Under the pieces are notes generated by a model. It ran no database searches. It was not told where the DNA came from and saw nothing but the letters and a program-made list of their open reading frames with translations. Below, piece after piece: positions 1 to 7,662 of a stretch of 61,912 nt of DNA; the first letter of the stretch is position 1; every line of letters starts with the position of its first letter. The stretch is from Afipia sp. (GTDB taxonomy: Bacteria > Pseudomonadota > Alphaproteobacteria > Rhizobiales > Xanthobacteraceae): NCBI GenBank assembly GCA_017474385.1, contig JAFVHU010000020.1:1-61912 (forward strand), given 5' to 3'. Made by a program: the position numbers and the translations under genes.

Positions 1-666
1 ATATTCCTTGGCCGAACCGTCGCGTTCTGTTGTGAGGCGCGCATGCTCGGAAGCGAGCGTGTCGATCTTGTCGCGATCCTCTTTGAGGGTCGTGAGCTCT
101 TTCTTAAGGTCCACGAGTTCTCCCGACCGCTTCCCCTGGCGAAAAAACGCATCAGCCTCCGACCTTGCAGTATCAAGCCTCTGGCTGAGGTCGGCGAGTC
201 CTGCGGTCGCTGAAAACAGTAAGTGACCGAGGTCACCCCTGCTCGCGAGGATGCTCTCGCCACCCGCCTCAAGAGTCTCGTCATCAAGGCAGAACATCGT
301 TTGGTAAGCTCCTCGATCGAGGCCACCAAAATTGCCTAACAGGGCAGTATCAGGCACCGGTTGCTCGGAATCGCCTAGCAGGCTGTTCTGTGAACGCTTG
401 ATCCGCGACAATCTGCGGACCTGACCTGACTGCTCGACATCCGCATCGATCCGCATCGCCGCGTAGGGATGGAGGAAGTTGAACTTGCTTTGCGGTAAGA
501 TGCCAAACAGCAGATCCAAAAACGCCGACACTGCTGTCGATTTGCCAGATTCATTCGGTCCATAGACGATGTGCAAATCTGGAGCGCCGGCTGTCGTTTC
601 GCCGAAATCAATCGCGACGTCCGTGAACCGGCCATAGCGTTTGAGGCCAAGACTACGGATGCGCAT
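1..666 (-). CDS. YhaN/Rad50-like AAA ATPase (partial, 3' end outside window)
   Basis: The gene starts at 666 and runs off the left edge; 222 codons are visible. The N-terminus reads MRIRSLGLKRYGRF and is followed by a Walker A motif, GPNESGKST, at about residues 36-44. This is the arrangement of SbcC/Rad50/YhaN SMC-like ATPases. From about residue 165 the sequence becomes heptad-like and charged, as at the start of a coiled-coil arm. Its ATG overlaps the stop of the SbcD-like gene (TAATG), so the pair is probably translated together as a nuclease-ATPase complex acting on DNA ends. The Walker B and signature motifs would lie in the missing C-terminal part. YhaN is favoured over SbcC because of the 'YGPNESGKST' type of start, but this is inference. 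Confidence 0.85.
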   Translation of the reverse strand, partial: MRIRSLGLKRYGRFTDVAIDFGETTAGAPDLHIVYGPNESGKSTAVSAFLDLLFGILPQSKFNFLHPYAAMRIDADVEQSGQVRRLSRIKRSQNSLLGDSEQPVPDTALLGNFGGLDRGAYQTMFCLDDETLEAGGESILASRGDLGHLLFSATAGLADLSQRLDTARSEADAFFRQGKRSGELVDLKKELTTLKEDRDKIDTLASEHARLTTERDGSAKEY

Positions 667-1946
667 TACCGCTTTCCTTCTACGTTGGCTGCGGCAAGGC
701 GGGCAAGCACCTCCTCCGAGCCTTCGTTGCTCAACTGCTCGACGAAGCGAGCAAACCCGTCATCGTTGGGAGTCAAGGTTCGTCGGCATTCCGATGGCAA
801 CTGGGAGAGCAGTTCCTTTGCGATCTCCTCCGCCTCCCCGAGGAACGCCTGTGAGCCAATGATGTCGTCGTTCACCACCTTTCGTAACTCCTCGAGTGGA
901 TCGGCGCTCTGTCCCTCAGTCTTCGTTGCAGGACGTCGACAGTCAGTATCGAACTTTTCGATCCAGATATTCCCGATTGCCGAGGCCCGGCTCTCGGCCT
1001 CGGTGCGGAGAAGATCGGCGTCCCGTCGGATCGTCCAAGCAAGTGGCGTCGCACCGGAAACTAACAAGCGTGCGACGAGATGTTCTGAAGCCGTCTTTTC
1101 TGCGGCGTCACCGAGGGCGATCTCGAGGCCGGCGACGAGATCGGGCCAAGTGGTCATGGCGGTGGCATCGACCGCTACGCGCTCGAACTGCGCCACGCTG
1201 ACCACGCGCTCCTCCATCGTGACGCTGCCGTCGTCGAGCACGCTCACCAAGGTCACGGATTTTGGCCCACTTTCTCCAACATCACGGCCTTGCGGGATGC
1301 CTGGCATCACGATAGCGCAGGATCCTTCCATCGCTGAACGCTTATGAATGTGTCCCAGCGCCCAGTAGCGAAAACCAGAATTTGCAAGATCGGACGAACT
1401 GCAGGGCGCATAGACGTCGTGGTTAGCCGAGCCGTCGAGGCTCGTGTGCATCAGCCCAATGTTGATCGCGCCTTCGATGGGCGGTCGGTATTTTTCAAGT
1501 AGGCTGTCGGCGACCTGTGGCCTCGCGAAGCTGAGGCCATGCACTATTATCGGCCGGTCACCGCGCTCTCGCACGACTTCGACCGCCTCGGCTCGGCCAC
1601 CAAATATGTGAACAGTCTCGGGAAATACGAGTTCCTTGGTGATTTTCGAGAGCGCGTCGTGGTTGCCACGGATGATAAATACCTTGATGCCCGCGACGTG
1701 CAGGCGACGAAGTTGCTCGGCGAGAAAGCGCGCGGTCTTCATCGAAGTCTGCTCGCCGTCATAGAGATCGCCGGCGAGCTTCAGCGCCTGAACACGCTCA
1801 TCGAGGCATAGATCGATGATTCTCACAAACGCTTGCCGAGTCGCGTTGCCAATGAGCTCCGCGAGCTGTGGATTACGCAGAGCAAGTGACCGCAGAGGCG
1901 AATCCAAGTGGATGTCGGCGGCATGAACGAAACGGTAGGCGGGCAT
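666..1946 (-). CDS. SbcD/Mre11-like DNA exonuclease (YhaO type)
   Basis: This 426-residue metallophosphoesterase shows the phosphodiesterase motifs in order. They are VHAADIHLD (residues 7-15), GDLYD, RGNHDA, the histidine of LMHTSLDG, and GHIHKR. The order and length match the SbcD/Mre11/YhaO family, which forms a Mn-dependent nuclease with an SMC-like ATPase partner. That partner is the overlapping gene on its left. The start is the ATG at 1946; no gene lies between it and the E1 gene that ends at 2115. The roughly 168-bp gap and shared orientation leave open whether it is read through from the ubiquitin-like operon. In this defence-rich setting it could be a nuclease module rather than the housekeeping SbcCD. 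Confidence 0.88.
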   Translation of the reverse strand: MPAYRFVHAADIHLDSPLRSLALRNPQLAELIGNATRQAFVRIIDLCLDERVQALKLAGDLYDGEQTSMKTARFLAEQLRRLHVAGIKVFIIRGNHDALSKITKELVFPETVHIFGGRAEAVEVVRERGDRPIIVHGLSFARPQVADSLLEKYRPPIEGAINIGLMHTSLDGSANHDVYAPCSSSDLANSGFRYWALGHIHKRSAMEGSCAIVMPGIPQGRDVGESGPKSVTLVSVLDDGSVTMEERVVSVAQFERVAVDATAMTTWPDLVAGLEIALGDAAEKTASEHLVARLLVSGATPLAWTIRRDADLLRTEAESRASAIGNIWIEKFDTDCRRPATKTEGQSADPLEELRKVVNDDIIGSQAFLGEAEEIAKELLSQLPSECRRTLTPNDDGFARFVEQLSNEGSEEVLARLAAANVEGKR

Positions 1947-2114
1947 CAGGGCGACTCACTGAGGCAAAGAATGATGAGGCTTGCAATATATCTCGCTACA
2001 CGCAAGGATTGTGAGCCAGTTTCCGAGCATCACGCCGCTGCTACGCTGCCGTTAGACATTCTGCCACTAAGGTTCGCGCCGATCGAACGCGCTGCGGCGT
2101 AAGATGCTTCTCGC

Positions 2115-3020
2115 TCAGAGAAAGAGGGCGTTCGTCCAACTTCGGACAGAGCGAAGGATCCAATCCCTCCACCCCAGGGGTGCGTGCTTGGCACTGACGT
2201 CGCCGGCTACAAACTTGCGGATGTCGAAGCTCGGGTCTCCGACCGCGGTATGCGGATAGTGCGAGCAGGAAGCGGCGTTCCAGCGTCGAAACCGTTCCGC
2301 TTCGGTGACCAAGCCGGAATTGCCGTCGTACGAAAGATAGGCGCCAGGCCGGGCCCGTCGACTCCACGGTGTGACCATCTGCACGACCAAACCGACCGCC
2401 AACGAGGCGAGCACACCGTTCGACCACACCACCTGCGGACGTCCGCCGGCGGCACCATACTTGCGGGACTCTTCGGCCAGCGCCTCGTCGGTGACAATGC
2501 CCATGCAGCGCAGGCACGGGCTTCCCGGCTCCGAGAGAACAACTTGGCCCGCGACCAGATGGCCGTGGCCGCGGTCCAGCTTGTGCACGTCCATGCCTTG
2601 GTCGATGTAGGGGATGAGGAAACGGCGGCAAAAAGCATCTAGCTCGTCCTTGCCCCGCACGTTATCGAGACCGCCCACGATCACGTCGCAACGCTTGAGC
2701 ACATCACCCGCAAGCTGCCATTGCTTCGGATGGGTTTCGATGCGGGCTTTTGGATTGATGGCGAGGATCATCCTTTTCATGATCGCAACCTTGGCCGTCC
2801 GCTTGAGCACGTACCACCAAGTACCGCCGATCAGCCTGTTAAGGTTGGTCAGCGAGATATGGTCCATGTCCGCCAGTACGAAGTTGCCGACGCCCACGTG
2901 CGCAAGCTGCTGAGCGACATGCGAATTTCCACCGCCAAGGCCCACCAGGCCGACGGTCACCTCGGCCAGCCGCTGTTCGCTATTGGCGCCGAGAAAACTT
3001 TGACGATCAAGCCAGCTCAT
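2115..3020 (-). CDS. E1-like ThiF-family adenylating enzyme of a bacterial ubiquitin-like system
   Basis: A 301-residue ThiF/MoeB/E1 fold protein. The nucleotide-binding glycine loop GLVGLGGGNSH is at about residues 24-34. It is followed by LADMDHISLTNLNR (the E1 'D..NLNR' motif) and GGLDN, the conserved aspartate region. A CLRC pair may bind zinc. In the family this enzyme adenylates the C-terminus of the ubiquitin-like protein and passes it to the E2. An in-frame extension to 3125 exists, but the ATG at 3020 (MSWLDRQSF) overlaps the JAB stop by 14 bp and gives a normal E1 N-terminus. It is the last gene of a four-gene operon with multiubiquitin, E2 and JAB. The catalytic nucleophile cannot be assigned with confidence. 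Confidence 0.88.
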   Translation of the reverse strand: MSWLDRQSFLGANSEQRLAEVTVGLVGLGGGNSHVAQQLAHVGVGNFVLADMDHISLTNLNRLIGGTWWYVLKRTAKVAIMKRMILAINPKARIETHPKQWQLAGDVLKRCDVIVGGLDNVRGKDELDAFCRRFLIPYIDQGMDVHKLDRGHGHLVAGQVVLSEPGSPCLRCMGIVTDEALAEESRKYGAAGGRPQVVWSNGVLASLAVGLVVQMVTPWSRRARPGAYLSYDGNSGLVTEAERFRRWNAASCSHYPHTAVGDPSFDIRKFVAGDVSAKHAPLGWRDWILRSVRSWTNALFL

Positions 3021-3525
3021 ATTTCGCACCCCATTGCTCGACGATTGGTTGATCAATACGGATGAAGCGGTCGATCGACACGGAAGGTTTGCCGGATTCA
3101 AGCCACAGAAGGCCCGTCGCACCATTGTCGCTCAGCACCAGCAGTCCGTGCGGCATCTTCGGGCTTGATTGAAAGAATCCCGGTACGAATTCGTTGCCGC
3201 TCTCAAGGTCCACCCCGCTGAACCCGGGAAGGCCCCGGCCGCCGTGGGTGTGGACATGCAGGAGGGCCGAGGCGGGTCGATAGGCGACCTGTACCGCCTT
3301 CCGCATTGCGTTGGAGCCGATCCGCGCCCCAACCTTGGGAGCGAACTCGTAATCCTCGTCGGCGACAGGCATGTACTCGCGCACAAGCAGCATCAGACCG
3401 CCCGGCACCGCGGCCGCCCCTGCCGTCAGGAAGCCGACGCGCTCGTGTGCGAAAGCGTGGGGCCGGGCGAGGTCGCGTCGGACTAGATCCAGCAGCGCAC
3501 TGGTGATTTTGACTGCCGCTCTCAT
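3007..3525 (-). CDS. JAB/MPN-domain metallopeptidase (deubiquitinase-like)
   Basis: A 172-residue protein with a JAMM-like centre. E28 lies in AHERVGFL, then LLHVHTHGG (H90, H92, H94), and S103 and D106 in GFSGVD. Classical JAMM has HxH-x7-SxxD; here the spacing from HTH to the serine is one residue longer, which is tolerated in prokaryotic JAB proteins. In ubiquitin-like operons such enzymes mature the modifier or remove it from targets. The start is the ATG at 3525, which overlaps the E2 stop (ATGA); the longer frame to 3564 would overlap the E2 gene further. The multiubiquitin protein next door ends in VGQSS rather than a free diglycine, so a processing role is plausible but unproven. Confidence 0.82.
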   Translation of the reverse strand: MRAAVKITSALLDLVRRDLARPHAFAHERVGFLTAGAAAVPGGLMLLVREYMPVADEDYEFAPKVGARIGSNAMRKAVQVAYRPASALLHVHTHGGRGLPGFSGVDLESGNEFVPGFFQSSPKMPHGLLVLSDNGATGLLWLESGKPSVSIDRFIRIDQPIVEQWGAKYELA

Positions 3526-3851
3526 TTGAGTTGTCCTAGGTGTATGGCGAGGATCTCGGACCACGGCAGCGATGCAGACACCTTGTTGAACGACATTGTG
3601 TGCCAGGCGCGACCCATGATGTGGTGCACGGTCCAGTTCTGGCCGCGGTTCGGAAAGGGCTGTGACAGGAAAAGCCGCGTGGTGTAGCTGCCATGGCTGC
3701 GGGGGCAGAGCAGACCGTCCACGGGCACCTTGTCTCCACTGTGCTGGATCTGCATGCTCGGCAGGTAGACGAGGGGATGCCCCCCCTCGTCCCAGAGTTC
3801 GGCACGGCGGTTGATCCGCCGCAACGCGACGAGTTGAAATTCGGCAGTCAT
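3522..3851 (-). CDS. Prokaryotic E2-like ubiquitin-conjugating protein
   Basis: A 109-residue protein resembling the prokaryotic E2 family E type. It has HPLVYLPSM near residue 25, then GLLCPRSHGSYTTRLFLSQP, then GRAWHTMSFN near the end. C49, the only cysteine in the protein, is the likely thioester residue. It overlaps the multiubiquitin gene upstream and the JAB gene downstream, both through ATGA, so stoichiometric coupled translation is expected. Assignment rests on the motif pattern and on the E1/JAB/multiubiquitin neighbours; alone the sequence would be hard to call. Confidence 0.8.
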   Translation of the reverse strand: MTAEFQLVALRRINRRAELWDEGGHPLVYLPSMQIQHSGDKVPVDGLLCPRSHGSYTTRLFLSQPFPNRGQNWTVHHIMGRAWHTMSFNKVSASLPWSEILAIHLGQLK

Positions 3852-4555
3852 GAGGACTGTCCCACCGGCGGATGGGAGGCGAACTCCATGCCGTCCTTGA
3901 CCTTGAGGCGTTCGCCCGGAGCCATCTCGCGGAAGACGCCGTCGGAAGCGATGATGTCCAGCTTGTAGCCGGCGGGAACGCCGAACACTGTCATCAGTTG
4001 CTCGGTGGTGTACACGCGGCGCTCGAGTTCAAACTCGACGTCGCCACCGTAAATCACCGTCACCGTCTTCTTCCGGTGGCGAAGCTTAAAGCGTTCGACG
4101 CCACCACCGCCAATATCGACCTCATCGTCATCGTCGAAGACCTGATCAATGCCGGGCCGCTCCAGCGTCAGAGCCTGATCGTCGCCGGCGCCGGCGAGGA
4201 ACTTGATCTGCGAAGCGATCAGCTTCTGGTGCGGCCATTCCATCGCCAGTCCCTCGACGAAGAAGCGGTGCGTGTCGCCGCCCTTGACGACGAAGAAGCG
4301 GCTGACCTTGTTCTTATCGAGATCAGTGGTCTCGGTGGGGCGGAGCGTTTCCAGTTCGCCCGTCCCGAGATGCCGCAGAACGCCATAATCTTCAACCGGG
4401 TGTCGGCCGACGGCCATGCAAAGCTGGCCGCCGGTAACCTTGGCGTCGTCGAACGCAACCGCGAGGAAGTCGAAATTTTCGTCACCGATCTGGGTTTCGA
4501 ACGTGGGAGCCTGTTGCTGCGGCTCGCGATCGACACTCTTCAACACCGTATCCAT
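3848..4555 (-). CDS. Multiubiquitin-domain protein with three ubiquitin-like repeats
   Basis: A 235-residue protein. After a 20-residue leader, three diverged beta-grasp-like repeats can be laid out at about residues 26-92, 95-162 and 163-230. Their shared pattern is a hydrophobic strand, 'xTxxQLxxxxG', 'LxxxxxG' and a closing 'ERFxx' or 'EFASHPP' strand. This is the pattern of the multiubiquitin family, which is the modifier or carrier protein of bacterial E1-E2-JAB operons. The C-terminus is HPPVGQSS, without a terminal GG. A Shine-Dalgarno GGAG lies about 8 bases before the ATG at 4555. The gene heads the operon and is transcribed away from the Xre/RES pair, so its promoter is in 4556-4709. 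Confidence 0.82.
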   Translation of the reverse strand: MDTVLKSVDREPQQQAPTFETQIGDENFDFLAVAFDDAKVTGGQLCMAVGRHPVEDYGVLRHLGTGELETLRPTETTDLDKNKVSRFFVVKGGDTHRFFVEGLAMEWPHQKLIASQIKFLAGAGDDQALTLERPGIDQVFDDDDEVDIGGGGVERFKLRHRKKTVTVIYGGDVEFELERRVYTTEQLMTVFGVPAGYKLDIIASDGVFREMAPGERLKVKDGMEFASHPPVGQSS

Positions 4556-4634
4556 GCGTATTCTCCAATCTCGCGCGCACGGACGGGCGCCGTCAGGCTT
4601 GACGAAATCCCGGAAGAGACCGATGATCTCGAAT

Positions 4635-4697
4635 CAGTCCGTAATGGGACTGTATCTAATCGGACCCAAACTTTAAATCAAGTCCTATTTGGGACTT
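4635..4697. promoter_or_regulatory. Two matching inverted-repeat operators upstream of the xre/res pair
   Basis: Two inverted repeats share the same arms and the same 6-bp spacer. One is CAGTCC-N6-GGACTG at 4635-4652 and the other is AAGTCC-N6-GGACTT at 4680-4697, with centres about 45 bp apart. They lie between the divergent multiubiquitin and antitoxin starts; the second ends 12 bp before the antitoxin ATG. Xre-type antitoxins usually repress their own operon, so these are probable antitoxin or complex binding sites, and they might also influence the divergent ubiquitin-like operon. Confidence 0.6.
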
Positions 4698-4709
4698 TTG
4701 AGAACCCCT

Positions 4710-5111
4710 ATGGACATCAACATGGACGCAAACAATCGGACACAAACGACAGAGCAGCCCCAAGGGGCCCCCCCATCATCACTCGACTTCTTCTTCAAAC
4801 TCGCAGAGATCTGGGATTTGAGCACTGATCAGCAGATGAAGTTGCTGGGATCACCGGCCCGCTCGACCTACTTCCGCTGGCGTAAGGATGGCGGCGACGT
4901 TTCGGCGGATACTCTCGAGCGGATTTCGCACCTAGGCTCCGTGTACAAAGCCCTCAGCATTCTGCTCGACTCGCCAGAGGCCGCGGTGCGCTGGATTCGC
5001 CGACCAAACCGATATTTCGAGGGGGCACCAGCGCTCGACATCATGTTAAGCGGAAATTTGAGTGACATCATAAGGGTACGACAATACGTCGATGCCCAGC
5101 GCGGGGGTTAA
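4710..5111 (+). CDS. Xre/MbcA/ParS-type antitoxin (DUF2384)
   Basis: A 133-residue protein. An N-terminal helix-turn-helix region (LAEIWDLSTDQQMKLLG, then STYFRWRKDG) is followed by the DUF2384-like part (LERISHLGSVYKALSILL, AAVRWIRRPN, YFEGAPALDIML). This is the antitoxin that normally binds a RES toxin and represses its own promoter. ATG 4710 is chosen because the alternative TTG at 4689 lies inside the second operator. The 3' end overlaps the RES gene by 20 bp. Confidence 0.85.
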   Translation: MDINMDANNRTQTTEQPQGAPPSSLDFFFKLAEIWDLSTDQQMKLLGSPARSTYFRWRKDGGDVSADTLERISHLGSVYKALSILLDSPEAAVRWIRRPNRYFEGAPALDIMLSGNLSDIIRVRQYVDAQRGG

Positions 5112-5814
5112 GTTGGCGTACCCGCAAATCTCAATCGATAACCGGTATCGCCGGTTGATCCCCTCGAAATGGCCGACGATCGACATCTACGAGAAATTCG
5201 GTTCTCGCGAGATGCAATCGTTTGCTGCCGAACTCGAGGCGGTTACCAGCCCGCGCCTTGCGGCCAAAGCCCGCATCACCGGCGGCGACATTTCGGCCGA
5301 CTCCAACTCTCCCAGGCTGCAGAACTGGAATCATGCGCCGTTCGCGTACCCCATGCCGGAGGGGACGTATTCACTTCCGCCTCCCTACTCGGTAATGGAG
5401 CTCGCCGTCGACGAGCGGGGCGCTCTCGGTCGGGCAATCCTGCGACGCGAGGAATTTCTTTCGCGCACCGACGAGCCGGCCTGCGGCATCGACATGAGGA
5501 TGATTGCGAACAGGGTCGTCGGAAAATTCGTTGATCTCCGCGGATTGCCGCCCGACACGTCGCAAACCGCGAGGTGGATGATGGGTCACCGCCTATATGA
5601 GGATGGTGTTCACGGCGTTCTCTTCAAAATGACCGAGCTGCCAGGCAGCGAGTTCATCTGTGTTTTCACCAATGAGGTGCTGGTGGACCATGGCGTGCAA
5701 GGCGCACATTATCGTTTCCGCTGGGACGGTCAGCGTATCAGTCGCATTTATGACTTCGCTGCGGACCGCGACATCGATCGCAACGACATTATCGCTGGGT
5801 CGATGGCAGCATAG
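5092..5814 (+). CDS. RES-domain toxin
   Basis: A 240-residue protein whose N-terminus has the RES signature YRRLIPSKW (arginine) and, further on, FAYPMPEGTYSLPPPYSVMELAVDER with the conserved tyrosine and glutamate. RES toxins are ADP-ribosyltransferase-like enzymes that deplete NAD+. It directly follows and overlaps the Xre-type antitoxin, the standard order for this pair. The C-terminal 70 residues look beta-rich and are somewhat longer than in many RES proteins. The start could also be a TTG at 5113 just after the antitoxin stop. Confidence 0.78.
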   Translation: MPSAGVKLAYPQISIDNRYRRLIPSKWPTIDIYEKFGSREMQSFAAELEAVTSPRLAAKARITGGDISADSNSPRLQNWNHAPFAYPMPEGTYSLPPPYSVMELAVDERGALGRAILRREEFLSRTDEPACGIDMRMIANRVVGKFVDLRGLPPDTSQTARWMMGHRLYEDGVHGVLFKMTELPGSEFICVFTNEVLVDHGVQGAHYRFRWDGQRISRIYDFAADRDIDRNDIIAGSMAA

Positions 5815-5940
5815 ATCAGCGCCTAGGTGAACCGCACAAGTCCGTCACCATCCTGAAAATCCGCTTCGCCATGCCGTCATGACAGCCGCTCGCGACGCCT
5901 ACCGAGCGCCGAGCAGCACCGAAGCAGAATGGACGCCGAG

Positions 5941-6120
5941 CTAGTGCCGACGGTGCGCCTTCAAGATTGCCCCTTTCGGAACGTTTATTTTCTGCACCTG
6001 CTCAGTCGTGACTATGGCGCGGATTGCCGGTTTGCGTAGTTGTTCAATCGCATCCATCAGCGCGACCGTTGCATCTAACGCGCTCCAAACATTCGCAAGG
6101 TTTTGTTCCGTGATACATCG
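5941..6120 (-). pseudogene. Protein-like open segment without a clear start (possible gene remnant)
   Basis: The stretch 5815-6331 holds no recognisable gene, but one minus-strand frame from 6120 to the stop at 5941-5943 reads like protein (NLANVWSALDATVALM, then IRAIVTTEQVQKINVPKG). An in-frame TGA lies directly upstream at 6121-6123, and the first ATG is only at 6057. A second frame upstream (MSFGDFNDHTVDD) ends within this segment. The simplest reading is the 3' end of a small frameshifted gene. No family is recognised. Confidence 0.3.
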
Positions 6121-6331
6121 TCAACTGTATGGTCATTGAAATCGCCAAACGACATGCGGTCCATAGAGCCGCATTTCGTCGGTAGTTTTAATCTCAACCA
6201 TTCGGAAGCACCGCAATCACTCTACACGCAGCACTTCCCGAGGCAATTCGCTAAGGCATCGTTGCTATATCGCCAGCCGAGGCCGGTCGGTCACCCATGG
6301 CCGAATTAGAACAAAACTCAAGACGGAATCG

Positions 6332-7186
6332 CTATCTTCCAGCGGAATATTTCGCGATGGAGGTTACCAAGGCTTTGTCCCTTCCAGCGAACATCTTTGA
6401 CTGCTTCGCGATTGTTCGATTGATGTGCCGAACCCCCTCTGCAGATATGGACAGAACGCGGTTCAACGTATTGTTAGACGCCAAGATGATCGCAACATTC
6501 GGATCGATCGCAAACCAAACTTCGACCTCTGGATCACTGAGTTCCGACCGACCGATGGGAGTCAATTTCATCACCGGAAAACTTCCGAGCAAAAAACTCC
6601 GGTTGCGCGCCGTCCGAGCGAAAAACAGACCTTTTGCTGACAACACATCGAGCGCGGTACCGCTAGTGCGCGACAGGGACAAAACCCGAGCACGTTGTCG
6701 CTCGGCTTTCAGGTAAGCTGGCGACGCAAATTTCTCTTTTTCCTCAGGCGTGAGGGCGCGAAACTTCTGTTCGTATTGATCGATAGCCTCTTGCAACATC
6801 GCCGCGAACTCATCGTCAGAAATCATTCGTTGATATAATTCGGGCACGCGCCGCCACTGCTCATACACATAGAGATTGAGCAAATCGCGTTCGTTCGGCG
6901 AGAGGTTCGGATATTTCCCCGACAGCACTTGGGGGACGATCTTCTCGATCAGCAAGTTCATGAAGCCCTCAAGCTTGGAGTAGCGCGTCTCCAAGCTCCA
7001 ATCGCGGGTCCCGTCACTGTTTTTAAGGGTGTATTGGCCACCCCGAACGAAAAGACTGTTCGGAGAGGTATCTCTGACACCACGATCTGGCCGATCGTTG
7101 TCGAAAAACCAGAGCATGCCGCGCTCGTCGGTGAAGCGCCGTTGCAACATCTCGGGAACAGAATGGTGACGTTTTGGCTCGTTCAT
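6332..7186 (-). CDS. DUF4238-family protein
   Basis: A 284-residue protein starting MNEPKRHHSVPEMLQRRF. The 'KRHHxVPxxLxRxF' opening is the hallmark of DUF4238. Later there are FFDND, 'LSPNERDLLNLYVYEQWRRVPE' and a C-terminal TNRVLSISAEGVRHINR-like region. The molecular function of the family is unknown; members are often found in accessory or defence regions. ATG 7186 is preferred to the upstream in-frame start at 7246 because the family motif begins there. The gene stands alone and converges on the region after the RES toxin. The roughly 480 bp on its right, up to 7662, show no convincing gene. Confidence 0.72.
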   Translation of the reverse strand: MNEPKRHHSVPEMLQRRFTDERGMLWFFDNDRPDRGVRDTSPNSLFVRGGQYTLKNSDGTRDWSLETRYSKLEGFMNLLIEKIVPQVLSGKYPNLSPNERDLLNLYVYEQWRRVPELYQRMISDDEFAAMLQEAIDQYEQKFRALTPEEKEKFASPAYLKAERQRARVLSLSRTSGTALDVLSAKGLFFARTARNRSFLLGSFPVMKLTPIGRSELSDPEVEVWFAIDPNVAIILASNNTLNRVLSISAEGVRHINRTIAKQSKMFAGRDKALVTSIAKYSAGR

Positions 7187-7662
7187 CTGAATAACTCGAT
7201 CAAGGATTCGCGCGCGAACGTTCGTCGACCATTCGCAGCGTTTCATGTGCCACCCATGTCACATGGAGCAATTGGAAAACGGATGATAACGTCCGCCGAA
7301 ATTTCAAGAAACCGTTGGTAATGCTGCGTAACTCTATGTCCCGTTTAGAAACGATACTCGGCACATGAAATTTAAGGAAAATCGGCCCTAAGTCATTGAA
7401 AAACATTGGAGCGCGTGAAGAGAACCGTTCAACGCTGAAAACTCATGGTAACCGCCAAGAACGCCGGGCCTCGTCTTTCAATGCGAGGTCCTAAGTTGCT
7501 GTTGAGGTTTGCAACTCTACTCATCTCCTCGCGAGATACCGGTCCTGGCAAAGCACTAGAATTTGAAAACTTTCCGCCTATATGGGGCTTTCTGAAGGGT
7601 ATTTTCCTTGAACTCCCCCAGTGGTTGCGATTGGATGCGGCCGTTAGCTGGGGAATATTTTA

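Noticed and set aside
3872-4828. A 318-codon plus-strand frame opposite the multiubiquitin gene.
   Set aside because: The minus-strand gene overlaps its operon partners by ATGA and shows three repeats; the plus frame would overlap the antitoxin gene in another register.
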